Source: Spodoptera frugiperda (lineage: Eukaryota; Arthropoda; Insecta; Lepidoptera; Noctuidae). Taken from it: a stretch of 64,000 bases of DNA. The DNA lies in assembly GCF_023101765.2 (NCBI RefSeq), contig NC_064213.1, forward strand, positions 4,650,001 to 4,714,000. Reading direction: 5' to 3'. The number at the start of each line of letters is the position of its first letter. Within the stretch, counting starts at the first letter, position 1. The notes below the pieces were generated by a model. It made no database searches and had not been told where the DNA came from. It saw only the letters and a list, made by a program, of their open reading frames with translations. This document shows positions 35,001 through 50,000 of the stretch, piece by piece. Position numbers and translations under genes: made by a program.

Positions 35001-38000
35001 TATCAAACTTACCTTGTAAACTAGTGGAGGTGTCAACGATGGCTCTTAGCACAGAGTTGTCCACAAACTTACAGCAATTCATACGGAGGTGTGTTAATTC
35101 TGCGCCACTGTCTTTCAGGAAACTGCGGACAAGGTTGTGAAATTAACATTATAAAATGTAATTCTATCAAACATCGTTGTATTTATTTTTCTGTCAGTTA
35201 TCTCGCCCATGTTCCCATGGGATTAAAAGTAACCAATGTGTTTGTTATTCCAGACCTTAAGCTACCCCTTTGACGTTTCAAAAGTGCCTTATTTAGGATT
35301 AATTGAAATAAATGCTTTGACTTTGACTTTGACCCTGATCTAAATTTCATCCCCATCACTTCATTAACAAACAAATTCGTATTTATATTAGAGAGATTTA
35401 CAACATCATCCTACAATACGATTTTTCGGGATATCATTTAAAAAAACACACAATGAGTTCACACAAAGCAATTGGCTAGTTAGACCAACTTTTATGCTGT
35501 GTTGTTAAAATAAAACTTAATAGTAACTATCCAGTTATATTATAATAATTTTAATGACTTGATGACAAAATATGCCATCAAGTCGTTATTACTCCCAAGA
35601 TACAAATCAATAAACAACCTTAAGCCACTTGCAATTAAACTCATTATCCAAGTACAAGTAAGTATAATATTACAATTACTTCAAAACAGTAAATTAAAGA
35701 ATTAAACCAGCGATGATTGTACTCACTTCACTACATAATTGGGCTGTATCATGCGATGGCTGCCGCACCAAGATAAATCTAGTTTTTGAAGGAATTTGCA
35801 CCGCATTGATAGAGTTGCCAGCACCTGGAAATAATATATGGAAAGAAAATTAGTTTCTAAAATAATGGTAAAACGTATTTATTTGGGCCAGGGCGTTATA
35901 AACGGTTAGGTGTTGGGATTTGGGGATTAGTGATTACAGGATAGGGGAGCCCCTGGGCCTCCGGTAACCTCATTAACACGACGATACACAATGCGAGCGT
36001 TGTACGCCGATTTTCTGTGAGGCGGTGGTACTCCAGTTAAGCTGGCCAAGTAGTGCTAAAGCATGGCTCTCCCACGTGAAAAAATATTAGTGGATATGTT
36101 AAGATTAGATACTATTCTTATAAATGCGAAAATAAGTTTCGTTATGGCACATACTAGGTTATTATTAACTAAAAAAACAGGTAAGATGGTCAGTTGTTAC
36201 CAAGTACGCTTTAAAACGATCATCTAACGAATCAATTCGTTATACTAATGGATTGATTGTCGAACAATCATGTTTTGATACAAGATTGTTATAAGAAAAC
36301 TGTATATCATGATAAGCATAGAAATATGTATGTAAAAGAAAAACAAACACATTATAATATATTGTTGCTTATCAAGGTGTAGGGCACATATTACTTAGTG
36401 GTGAGGAATTCGAAAATCTGAAAGGAGATCAAAGCTATAAATATTTAGGTATACACGAATCAGGTAAAATAGAACATAATACAGTTAGACAGGGACTACA
36501 AAAAGAATACTTCAAAAGAGTTAAACGTATCGCAAATTCTCATTTAAATTCCAGAAATCTGATTAAAGCAATTAATAGTTTTGCAGTTCCCGTTTTATTG
36601 TATTCATTTGGAGCAGTCAATTACAAAAGTTCGGATTTAAAAAGTATAGATGTAAAAACTAGGAAAATTTTAAACATGAACAAAGCACACCATCAAAAAG
36701 CGGATTTAGATAGATTATATTTACCAATAGAAACAGGAGGTAGAGGGCTAATAAATATAGAAATGTTGCACAAAACACAAATAATTAAATACCAACAATA
36801 TCTAGAACGTGAAACAGACTACATTATAAAAACAATAGCTATGCATGATAAAACTAGAGATAAATATTCGATAGATAAGGAAGCAAAAGAAAATAGAATA
36901 GAATTTAAAATAAATAATAATACAATATGTACAGATAGCGAAATAAAGTCTGCTAAAATAAAATACACAATAGGAAAATGGAAAGCTAAACCTCTTCACG
37001 GACAGTTTTACAGATCAGTAATAGATAAAGAAAACATAGATACCAATTACTCGTTTAGATGGCTCAAAAAGCAGGCAATATCTCCCTCACTAGAAGCATC
37101 CATATTCTCACTACAGGATCAAGCCATTGTCACCAGGCAGCACGAAAGAGACGTGCTTAAGAGAGCGGTGGACGGGAAGTGCCGGCTATGTGGTGTCAAA
37201 GACGAGACCGCACAACACATTGTGGCGGGCTGCGAGCAGCTGGCTGGCACCTATTACACCAGGAGACACAATAATGTGGTGCAGTACGTGTACTGGACCC
37301 TCCTCAAAAAACACAACATGGAAACAACCAACTTATGGTGGAAAGAACAGCTCACTCAACCTCAAGTCAAAGAAAATGATGCAGCGAAAATAATGTGGGA
37401 AATTCCAGTTCAGACAGATGTCACAGTTACGCACAATAGACCAGATATTATTTACATAAATAAAAGAGATAACAAAACATATTTAATAGACATAACAGTA
37501 CCATCAGATTACAATATAGGAGCCAAAGAAATAGAAAAACTAAGTAAATATCATTTATTACAAAAAGAAATAACCCGGTTATGGAACACACAAGCACAAG
37601 TTGTACCCATAGTCATAGGAGCGTCCGGAATGGTAGCTAAAAGTATCCACAAATATTGCACACAGTTAGACTCCAACATTAACATACACATCATACAGAA
37701 ACAAGCAGCCATCCATACAACCACCATCCTCACTAAAGTTTTAGGGAATACAATATACGTCGATAGGGAACGCGATCCTCCTCTTCCTTGAGGGTCTCAG
37801 GGCGGGAGGATTGTGGAATACCGACTCTCACGAGTCGTGATGTAAGGCATTACACCACATTATATTGTTGCTTAGAGAGTATGCTATGTTGTGAAAGGGA
37901 TTCTAAGAGCAGTCAAAGAATTACCAATTTGTTTCATTCCTAAATTCCCAGTTAGTTTTACCTTAAATTAGAGCTTGCAATATTCAATGGGAGTAATAAA

Positions 38001-41000
38001 AACTGCCAAAAGTGCATTGTAAATTCTTTTTTAAAGATCTTGATAAGATAGGCAGTAGTTGAACGAGAAGAGCAAAAATTCTTAATAGCGTGCTATTGGA
38101 CCAGTGTATTAGCAGTGGACGCAAACGGGCCGATAACAAAGAGATCCCTTCCAGAAAATGCAGGCGAACCATATTATATTCCAGAACAAAAATTTAAAAA
38201 TGACATTATGGTATAATAAAAATATCATTCGAAAATTAAAAGGTACTTATCGAAAGCTTTATTCTGTGAATCAACTATTACAATATTTAAAACAAAACCA
38301 GTTTTTAGGGTAAATGACATTTAAACGTGAGTCGTAACACACGTGACTGATTTGTGGCGCGTCGTGTACAACATTGTAAGGCTACTAACACACTCGATTT
38401 ATTGTTTCAAACGTAAAAAACGCCGAAAATAGTATTATGGAGATTTCATATTGCTACAGTTTGTAAGGTATTTGTCAATGGTTAGTAAGTCATTGACTGC
38501 CAATAGAAAACTGTTGAAGGCAAATCCTCCGCTAACATCGGTCACCCGAGACCACCACAGCGTTCAATATGTTAAAAATTCATCATTAAATTATTTTCTT
38601 TTTAATCAACTTCCCAAAAAGGACGAGTGAACATAATGCAACTTACCGATACTGACTATACCTACATTGTAGCACATAGCTATTTAGGTTTTAACATAAT
38701 TTTGTTTAGTACTTATGGCACCGACTTCTAAATTATCAGTTGGTAGACTGACATAGGCAGTACAATATGTAATACTTATTTTTTTGTTTTTAGTTCATGG
38801 TTTTTATAATAGCAGCAATGTCAATATACAAAACTCGATATAAATACAAAATATTAAAAAACACAATCGATGTATTGAATTCATAGCTTTAAAAAGCGCG
38901 TCGAACAAATCGATCGTAAAACTGGTTTATATGTTTCGTCCAATTTAGGCTAACTTGTTTTAATTTTAAATAACGTGAGTAATATTTTTAAGACAGTACA
39001 AAATATGCTAGACACATTAAATATAGAGATGCTGGCCTTTTATTAGAACTTGATACGTGATATTTACCATGTATTTTTATGTCTATGAGTTTCCGATATT
39101 TCGGCGGCAAGCGTCATGATCAAGGATGAACTGTGTTTGTTTGTAAATTTATAAGAAAATTGGTTGAGTAGATAAGTAGCTAACAAACTCACACTCTATT
39201 ATAAGCATTTCTAATATTAGTTGGGATGTAGAATATCAAATTAATAATCTATAACATAGTATACTATTTTTAACTGAATCATATTATCAAGCGCACGTAA
39301 TAGACCTTATCTCGTTATGTATAAGGTACAATTTAAACTCAACCGAATATAATACTTCTTACCTAACTTCATCCGGCAATCTTATAATTTTATTATTACT
39401 TAATAAACTTGACCGCCCTCGACCTCGACGGAACAAGTTAATTAACTCAAACCGTAGCTTTGCGTAAGAATACAACTAATATTATAATTTTGTTTGTTTA
39501 TTTATTTGTTAAAACGTGTTATATTTTTCTAAGAACTAGACAGAAATGAATAGTATAGTAAACAAACCTATAAATAGCGCATATACCTACGGTTACCATG
39601 CGTGAACTATTCGAGAAACGCTCGACTATTTTCAAGTCGCACCGGGGCTCATATTCATGAGTAGCTTATAGGTAAATTAATTACTATGTTATCGGCTTAC
39701 TCACGTATTTGTTTGACGAGGAACTCGACTAGTTTCAAGCCATGCTAGAGGCTCATATTCATAAGCAGCATTCCGCGACACAAACAGTGCGTGAGTAAAC
39801 CGATAACATAATAATTAATTGAGCATGTCTCATGAAAGTTGCAATAAAATTATAGCTTATAGGTACTTACTTACAAAAATAATAATATTCTTACCTGAGA
39901 TTGCACGCAATGCCAATAAGGTCTGAGATCTATGCTTCTATACAGTATGCAGTCTGAAGCGAGCCTGTTGAAATGTCTGTTGACTTGAGCGCATCGGCAG
40001 AGCGACTGGATGTCCAAGTACTTCATCACACATAGTGTGGTTTCATCCTGAAATAGAAAAATATGGTGGTGTTAATTTTTTTTAAACATAAACATATTGA
40101 TGATGGTTTAGGAGAGCAATAATAGCTGCCTATAAGTGTAATTACAAACATATTAAATGTAACACCAACTTTTTGATACTCCATACACAGGGAGCCTATT
40201 CACATTTCGGGACGCAGTACTAGGGTAGTACAGTGAAAATTATGTAGTAAATAATTGTAGAGTCGCGCGAGATCACCTAGTATAGAATAAATATCAAAAT
40301 ATTGTCTTAAAATATACTTCATCATATTGTCATGATAACAAAGAAACCCAAGCAAACACTAGGTTATCTCTGTTATACAAAACTTAGTTACCTAATTAAG
40401 GGGAATTGTCTACAAAGTATATTTATACACTTTTGTCACGTCTTTTAAACCCGATGAGGTAGGCAGAGGTGCACATTTCGGTACGTAATGCCGGTATACA
40501 ATGTACATCCACTTTTCACCATTTATTTTATAAGTCCCATGTAATAGGGGGATGAAATTCAATTTCACTATACCACCTATGTACCATCACCAATATGTGA
40601 AGAAAATATACTATCCTGATCACTGATTTTGAGGCGATGCGAAGTTTATCTTACTAATAATACAGATGCGAAAGTTTGTGTATTGTGTGTATAATAAAAA
40701 AATATACTATAAAGTAAGCTGATAACAAATTCGACTGACTTTATCGTCATTCCAATGTACAACAAAATGGTTTCTTTTTACTTATTGTTTTAATTTATAT
40801 AACGTGATGTGATCGACCGTTTTGTACATTACGTGTGTATTATCAATTCGTTCTGGTTGTTATATAGTAACCTAACCAAATAAGGCCTATGCCCCAATAA
40901 AGCCTATTTTGAAAATTTCCCTCTTCCCGATTTCAAATGGTCGCCAAAGTTTTTAGAAGTGTGCATGCACATTACTTAACTAATTTGAGCACAGCAAGCA

Positions 41001-44000
41001 ACCCGTGCCGCGATTATGTTGGAACCTGCAGTCGAAAACAATCACGACGTGGAGCGCACTTTAGTTTTTATAAAATTCGAGTAGCGTAAACTGTTAGTAT
41101 TTTTATATTTATCAGTATACGACGTGCCGTGTTTTGTCTGTATGACAATTATACCTTTAGCCATCTCCTCACATAACTGAAATACCTATAATATCGGTGT
41201 ATTTCATATAATCGTTGTTTTGTTTACCTATGTGCCATGCCCTAATAAAGCCTACAAAAAACGTGTAGGCCTTATTACGGCATAGTTGTTTTTTAGTAAT
41301 TTCATGATCACCATGTCAAAAAGAACGCCAATGGATTTTGCGAAACGCTGTTAAAATGGTAGAAGAAAAGGGGTGAATGGATATCGGGAAATTCTTCATA
41401 GTATCTATTCACCCTGCGAATTTAGTGCACCCTGTTTTACCCGGTAGGCTGCTGCAGCCAGATATAACTTCCAAACTACACGAAAGCTAGGTCGGTCGCT
41501 GAATTGGCTACAGAACAAGAAGTTATTCTCATTCGTTTGACTGATGCTGGGGTACCGATGACTTCAAAGATGTTACTTGGGTATTACATGATGAGAAACT
41601 CGTTTAGCCTGATGTATAATGACCAAAATTAATTAATAAGATCTCATTACATTTATTATAAGCATTGACAAAGTTTTATTATAATTAAGAAGTTGAATAC
41701 TTACTAGTTTTTATTGAGGCCTTATTAAGACATAGGGTTCCCAATAAGGCCAAAGTGACACTTTAGTTATTTGTGTTTAAAAAAGTGTAGTTTTTGTTTC
41801 TGAAGCCATTTTGTCTCAATTATTACAAAGTTTAATAAATATATAAGGTTTTGCGATTATCAGCGCTTTTCATTTTAAACCTATGAGCTAGGTGGTAATA
41901 AAAATAAGGTAGGCCTTATTTGGTTAGGTTATACAACCATGTAACTAAATCTACATAAAAAAGTAATATTTTGTTTTGATATATTTGTGGTTAATATATC
42001 AACCCTAGTAGGGATGTATATAGGGGGGATGCTCGCACCCTTTAATATATTGATTTTCCTACGATATTTGAGCTGAAACCTTCACTTATCGAAATAAAGG
42101 AGTCTTTAACACTCAAGTGGTAAACAACCTTACTGACGAAACATGTAAAAGCAGTTACCGTAGATCTATAACTTCAAAGGATTTCCAGCAAAAAGTCGCA
42201 TGAATGTCATTATCCCTGCAGGACAGCCTAACTCAGAAGAAGCCTTTGAAACTACATACGGGAGAAGCCGTAAACGGAACTTACCGGTATGCTATAATAA
42301 TTTTATTCTTACATCCTCGTACATAACACGAACACAAAATGTTACGTATTGTATTACAGTTCTTTAAGTAAGTGTTCGTTTTGTTTGTAAAGAAATATTC
42401 ACGGGTGCGAATGTTTGTGACGCACGTGTTTTGTCATAAAACACTCAAGGAATGCGTTACATAATAATAACAACAAGTAATGGAACTTCTAGTGGGCCTA
42501 TTACGAATGCTTGCCCCATAGCATTATCTCTGGTATCGTGGGTGCATTTAGAAAAATATAATTTCACACCCAGACCCGAAACAACGATTTGTGGATACAA
42601 TTAATACATATTCAGGCCAGAGATTATCTCTCCGTCAGTATTCTAAGAGTCGAATAAGGGACTACACATTTTACAGAGAATAGGCAGCAGCCAATTTCTG
42701 ACAAACTTGAGCCTAGCGTGTAAATTAGTTATGGCAAAACGGACCCTCACTGCACCTATAAGATAAATGTAAAGGGGTGGCTATTAGCGATTTTGATGAC
42801 TTGCAATTTTGTTTCTACAAGTTGTATAAATTTCCAAAAGAAATCCTAAGTAAAGGCTGTATAGGTAATGGCATAGCATCTATATTACTTTGTTTTTATT
42901 TGAAACTAACCATTATTATTGTATTGTAGGAGACGAAGACATAACAGCATTGTCTTAAAATACATTGTTTGTATTAGACTAAATATAGAGCCATTGTTTC
43001 GGGATGACGCACCGTTGTAGGTCAATTTTCTTATATTATTATGTAACCTTCCATATATATCAGGTAACTTTGATATTTAACAACTAGTATTACTTACAAT
43101 TAAATAGAAAAAAGAAGAAGAATTGAATAATTTCGTTCTGTACGAAGTATGAAACAAAATAGCTTCTTTTATCTGCCCCTATGTAAAAACTAAACAAATA
43201 ATCGGCCCGCATCGTACGCATCGCACGCATCGCACGCAAGTTATATATTCTATAGTCTTGTATAGAAACTTATACAACTGCTTCCAATTATTGGCAAAAT
43301 TTATACATACCTATGTCAGTATAGTAGAACAACATTATTAAACGCGGGAAGCCGGGGCAGGTCGCTAGTTACCAATAATTTCCACGACAAGTTGTCACCT
43401 TATTGATTTGTTCACACGTCCGCGTCACGTGCAATAAGCGATTGTAACAAAAAAACACTTGTCTATTTTAGGTATTTTGTCTGGTAGGAAAATCTATTTC
43501 TGATTTTATTTTGTTGAATACAAAAGGAAGTGCCAGAGTCTGAATAATAATTTATTGCGAGATTGCGTGAACTCGGAAATTAAAATTTTAATTAATCAAT
43601 AATAAAAAATATTAGGTAGGCAAGTTACAGGGCTCACAAAACATGGATTCCGTACAAACTTATAAGTGCGGAGATTTCACCGAGGAAGGAAAATTTAAGG
43701 TTTTTATTTATTTGCTATTGAACAAATAAAGTTACTCAGAGATTTACGTAGGTCCCAAGCACAGGATAATTAGAAGGGCCTATGATATTGCGGACGACCT
43801 AGTGGGTTTCAGGAGCTCGGGTTCGCAGCAAGAGTAGGAATGGGGTGGACTTTAGTCGGTAAGAGTATGATACTCCCTCTCGACTCGCCCAAAGTGAGTG
43901 AAGACATTGGATGGTTTCCCCCCTCAAACAACAGATATCTGATAGCACTAGAGTTTAACTACTTATAACGCAGTTAGTTCTGCTCAAATGAAGCAATAAA

Positions 44001-47000
44001 GGAAATAAAATGCAATGGATGTTTCTCACGATAAGTTATAAATCCAATAATAACAATGTACCTACTAAGTGATTATGTTAATTAGTCAGGTGCAAGCAAT
44101 TTAATAGAACATTTCAAAGAAGCATTTGCAAGCAACATTGTTTCTTTTATTTTTGCGTTATTTCTCTATTGAGTGTTGGAAGCTAGTTCCACGTGTGCTT
44201 AGATCTTGAATGAATACTGCTTGACCAGATCAAACTCGGTCATGCAGACGGGTCATCTGTACCCTTAGTACGAGTTTGTTTTACATTTAAAGTAATCGAA
44301 ACGTTGTACGTCGTTGTTGGCTTGTCGTTCTACGTGGAGGACTAAGGGGGAGGTCTTTGTTCAGCAGTGGACGTCTCTCAACTGATGATGATGATACTGA
44401 TGAATCGAAACGAGAGCGCTGTTCTGATTGGTAGGTTTTTTCCAGCCGGCCAATTAAAGCGCCGAATGTGCTCTAGTTTCGATTACTTTAAACGTAAAGC
44501 AAACTCATACTAAGGGTACCGATCGTAAATGACCAGCACCACTCATACCGTCGCCGAGCCTTTATGGGGCTCGGGGAACATCACTCACACGGCAAAACAC
44601 AACACGGCTATGCTTGCGTTAGCTTTTATCGTGTGAGTGAAGTGTTCAGAGGCCCAATCTTCTGAAACTTACAGTAACCGATACATGCTTATCACATTAT
44701 ACCTAACCATAGAAGCAATACTCACGGGTAACTGCTGGAAATCTCCGAGTGGTGGTCCAGTGTCGATTTGCTTCTGATTTCGTGGCGTTACAATCTGTGG
44801 CGCGATGTTCTCGTGAAGGTTTGAAGCAATTATTCGGTTCAGCAGCTGGCCTAGAAAACAATGATGAATGATAAGTATTGTGATAGTTAAGGACGTTTCC
44901 TTGTTAACTAAGACATTGTTTAGTTTGTAAGTTTAATACGCATTTATAGTAGCCGTTTTTTTATGTAGGTAGTACCTACGTTGAAACGGAATGGCCCATA
45001 TTGTGGAAAGCTACTGTTCTTCTTCAGGCGAACCGTTTCCCGTAATTTTTAACTGTGGACGACCGTGTCAAACCTTTTTACTTCTATTTTAAGAACTTTA
45101 TCTTATAAAACATTGGAAACACCTCCGTATATTTATTAAATCCGAAATAGCTGAGTAAAATTAATTTAGGTATCTATGATATAAATAATAATCAATTGCC
45201 AATAAGCTAAGTCATGGTGATGGGTGCAGTACTCCAAACCTGTATAATAATCTATGTGTGTGTGTGTGCGTGTTAAGAATATACTTTTTAGTTGTTTTGC
45301 TTTAAGTAGAACATACCGATTCAGAATTAGATCTAATTTCTATAAAAAACAACAGAAGCGTTTTAAATTGTTTACAGACTAAGCGATTGAGAATATTGTA
45401 AATCATCTTCATTAATCTAAAATCCCATTTATTACATTGCAACAATTGGACAGCCAGTATAAATAATGCGTTAATTGTTATTTTTAATTAACCAGAAGTA
45501 ATAAAAAAACTTGCTTGCGAAAAAATAAAGTCGATTTTCCTTTCCCTTGTAAGTAGTTGTGTTTAATTAACGATTTACCTACTTGTATATTAATGAAAAC
45601 CACGTTCTGATTGCACAAAGTTGTACCAATTGTACTAAAGTACATATAACATCATAATTTCTAAAGTTTTTGCAAAAGAGATTCCCTCTAAGAGCGTGGC
45701 TCCACTTGTCCGTTGCACCGCGTTGCGTCGTCACAGCGTAATTTTCCATATATTTTTATGCCATGCCCAATTTATCCGTCTCCTTGCGCGACCATTCAAC
45801 GGGTCGACGGACAAGAGACGAAGCGGGGGGAAAAGTAACACGTGGTAATACGCTGTGTCGACGGACCATCACGTTTGTATCTGAGACGCAGCTACGACGT
45901 TGCAACCCTTGTGGAGCGTACAATGCCTTGTTCCGCTGCGACACCGTGACACAAAAGCAGCGCAACGGACAACTGTAGGAGAGTCATGCTTCGTCACGAA
46001 TGGACCGACTCGACCGGAAAACTGCAACGGCCTCACAGAAAACCGATATAATATAACGCTTGCTTTGTATTTCGTTTTGTAAGTGAGATTACTGGAACAT
46101 GCAACAACCCTTAAATTCCTAGCCCCAAAAGACAGGCAACCCACTTGTAACGCCTCTGGTGTTACAGGTGTCCATAGGCGACGGAGGTTGTTTACCATAC
46201 AAAACATACAAGTAGAGCCTCGCCCAAACGGCCTGTTTTCATAACCTACCTCTAACTTTAAAATTGCATCCTAGAGGTAGATTTTGAAATAAGCTCCATA
46301 CAAAATATATCCAAATTCTATGTCTAGTGAGTAAATCTGGAAATTGAAACCGGTCTATCTAAAGTTATTTTAGCACATTATAGCGTAGCGTAATGTAATA
46401 ATACATAGCGCATCGCGATAAGAAGCAAAATGAGTAATCTTAAAGTCCAGTACTAAAATAAAAATGAAACACTGTTTTATAGTATACGGCATTACAGGTC
46501 ATTCTAGACTGCACGTTTATCAAGAACAACACAAAGTACCTAGGTACAAAAGTACAAAGCAATTGTTTCATACTGAAGTAAAAACACATTTTGAAACATA
46601 CACCCTTAGCAATAAAGGTGAAAATCTCACAACAAGACAAACACAAGAAACTTATCTTTAATCAAAGAAAAATAAACCATTTCTGTTGGAAATTGAAACG
46701 TATTGCGTTGAGAATATAGTTGAAAATCGACAGAACAAGGTATAACCGTGACCATGGTTAACAGTTTCAGTGTTACGTCTTTACATTAGCACTTAAAGTT
46801 GACGTTAGAACGTGAATGCGAACGTGCGGAAAACTGATAGTGTACCTTACCTCTCTTTATCAAAGTTGTTTTTAGATTAATGGAATAGGTAGTCGTTAAA
46901 GAAAGTCTTATCAGTGCACTATTAACTAACTTAGATAAGTACGTCTGGACCCATTTCTCTATCATCTCTCAAGTATATCAAGAAAAAATACGTAAGTACC

Positions 47001-50000
47001 GATTAAATGTATTGTATCTGCAATTTGATAACCAAAATACGTGACTGAAAGCAAACAAATGATTTAACTATGTACGAAGATAGATCAAATTACAAAAGCC
47101 GACTTGTAAATCGATTTAAATCCACTTTATCTTGACAAGAGAGTAATTAATGACGTCATACATAAGGAGGTTGTATAAGGAATAAAATCGGCTTACATCA
47201 CGCCTACACAGTTTCGGATGTTATGGATTTTTCCGTTCATAATATTGCGCCCGTTAAATAACTCTTTAAGACAAAGGTGCAATGACCGTACACACTTATT
47301 TTTGGAGTAAAGCCAAACTTAGGTACCTACATTACACTGCTTTCTTTTATAACTATCGCGTCATGAGATGTATTCAATGAATTTCGTTGTAAGAAATACC
47401 CACGTAATTGATCGTCTGACTCAACTAGTTTCAATACTCATTAGGGGCTCATAATTCTAACCCGCGTGCAAATATTGAAGCCGCGGGCATTGCGCATGCT
47501 TCTATATAGCGAACGTACCTAAGTTTTTCGTTTATTGGCAACTAGTTTTAGAATCTATGTCATTTTTTTTCGACTTCATGACCTTTGCTAAGCTAGTTTT
47601 CAATCGACAATCGATGCAAAAAGTCCTACCAAAACAGATATAAAAACTTTTAGAAAAAATAAACAAAATTTGACTTACCTTTTTCCACTACAGGTTTATA
47701 GAAAAGCGAAGAGTAAGAGAAGTTGTTCCTCAAATGCTTGGCTAAATTCGCCGGTTGTCTACCACGTAGAAGTACCGCATCCAACTCGGTGTAGTAAGGA
47801 AGTAGCTTGTGGTTGAATTCCAATCTCAGGATTCTGTTACAAAAAAAATAAATAGGTAAAGTGATAAAGAATGTTTTTTGTTCAAATATCGAATATTAAG
47901 TGTGGAAGAGTCATGCTTCGGCACGAATGGGCCGGCTCGACCGGAGTGATACCACGTCCTCACAGAAAACCGACGTGAAACAACGCTTGCGTTGTGTGAG
48001 TGAGGTTAGAGGAGGGCCTCCTGTAACACCTCTTCCCAATCCCCGGTTCCCCAACAACCTTTAAATTTCTAACCCCCAACACCGGCAACGCACTTGTAAT
48101 TTGATTACTTAGTCGAATTGCTATTTTTGACTAAAGAAACATCTAAATATTTTAGGGAATCTTCTCAATTCCATTTTTATAGAAAATCATTGATGTTGAA
48201 ATTCCAACACGTGACATTTCGGAAGCCAAAGTCAACACGAGATCGGAAGTCAGTTATCGAGTAGAGGTCGCGGTTTCGTAATTTTTGTCGTGCGATACAA
48301 AACAAAAAATTAGGTCATTGATGGGATGTTGGGAGTAAATAGACCCAATTTACAAGTATTTTAGTCATCCTAAACGCTGATGCTATTTATTTAATAATAA
48401 TCAAAGATAATGGAAGATAGAAATAGCCCACTTTTAATCAAAGTTATCGGATCAACGTGACCGCTTTTATTTTCATCTTTTTTGGTATGATTGAGTCTGT
48501 CACTCAATTCAAACAGAACTGAATGTATAAAAGAAATATGGTAGGTACCTTATCAAAATTCAATAATATTTTCGAAAAGTTTCCAATACTCATAAAAAAT
48601 ATTGACAACTGTTGACTAGACTATGACGAACAAACCTAATAAATTATAATATCAGAAATATTGTTATGTACATAATAAATATAAAATATCGAGCAACTTC
48701 CACGTGCAACATCGAAATCTAAATGTACAAATAAAAGGTAACATGACTACCAAAAACGTGACTACAGAACGTATTCTCGGAGTATTGGAACGTGGAAAAT
48801 TTTACTCAGTTAAAACCATATGAAGTCGTAACGAAATTCTTCTAGGCTTTCTCTTTCAAACTGTTTACTTTTGTACGCCTAGCATAAAGGCGGGAACGAA
48901 ATCACGTGTTTACAAGTTCAAAGTTTTATGGAATATTTATTATGTGTAGGAGTTTAAGTAGAGGGCGCCCTAGACGGACGTATGTCGACCAAAAAGGCGG
49001 CACACTGACTAATATCTCTTTCTGCATAAGGGTTTAAAATGTTTTAACAATTAAAAATATCCTTAGTTTATAATGATTTTCTGTAGATGTAGCGACATGG
49101 GTATAGCAAAATCATGTCAGTTCGTATTACATTATTTCTCTGCCCTGCTATTCAATGGAGGGCCAGTCTTCCGTCGGGCGTTGGGATTACTTGAATATTG
49201 TGTACTGCCCCGTAGCGACTAGTTAAAAGAATTATTTATTTCTATTAAAGCACGTCAACAGAATAAACACCAACAATAATAAAAAAAACATGATGGAAAT
49301 ACGAGGTCATGTGCTTATGCCAATTATAGACATGCACAACATTATAGTGATTTTCTAAGCACAGGAGAATTCTCGTTTAAAGTCTATAAGTAAACCAACA
49401 TTGTTAAAATACTACTACTACAACTACTTACAAGAAATATTTCTACATCCATATACATAAAGAAAAACAAAAAGGGACACAATAAAAGATGACCGATAAT
49501 TATCACTATCACTTCAGATAAAGAAAGAAAACAAAAGACTCACCGTGTTGGTACATTGATCTGCCTTATCGGAGGACTAAATATCCTCGGTGTGTCTCCC
49601 ACATACTCCGGTTCTCCTTCCCATAGCAACATCCATGTTGTAGGACCTAGTGCCCAAATGCGGACCAGCGCTCCAGGGTTATAGGTCTCGAAGATCGACA
49701 CCTCCAGTGGGTATACAGCTTTTTCGAACGACACTTCTGCCAAAAGGTTTATTTTTTGTAATGGGTTATTGAGACTAAGTTTGTGACATATTAGAGTGCA
49801 AAATACTGGGTGTTAAGATTGAGTTTAATATGGAAATGGTAATACCAATAGATACATATAGATCTGTTTAATTTTTATGTTTAGTTATACAGATATTCTA
49901 CTAGGTACTACGGTGTATGTAAGTGCTAAGTTTTTAAATATTTTGAGAATAAATTACTCTGGATGGTTCTTTATTCTACAAGCAATAAGACATAACTAGT

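Noticed and set aside
45756..46207. Overlapping reading frames of 60-112 codons on both strands
   Set aside because: Explained by a GC-rich inverted-repeat element joined to a family B repeat; no conserved domain visible.
46464..46661. Possible small peptide gene of 65 codons
   Set aside because: Intronic in FBXL4, overlapped by an antisense frame of similar length; no signal peptide, motif or codon bias.
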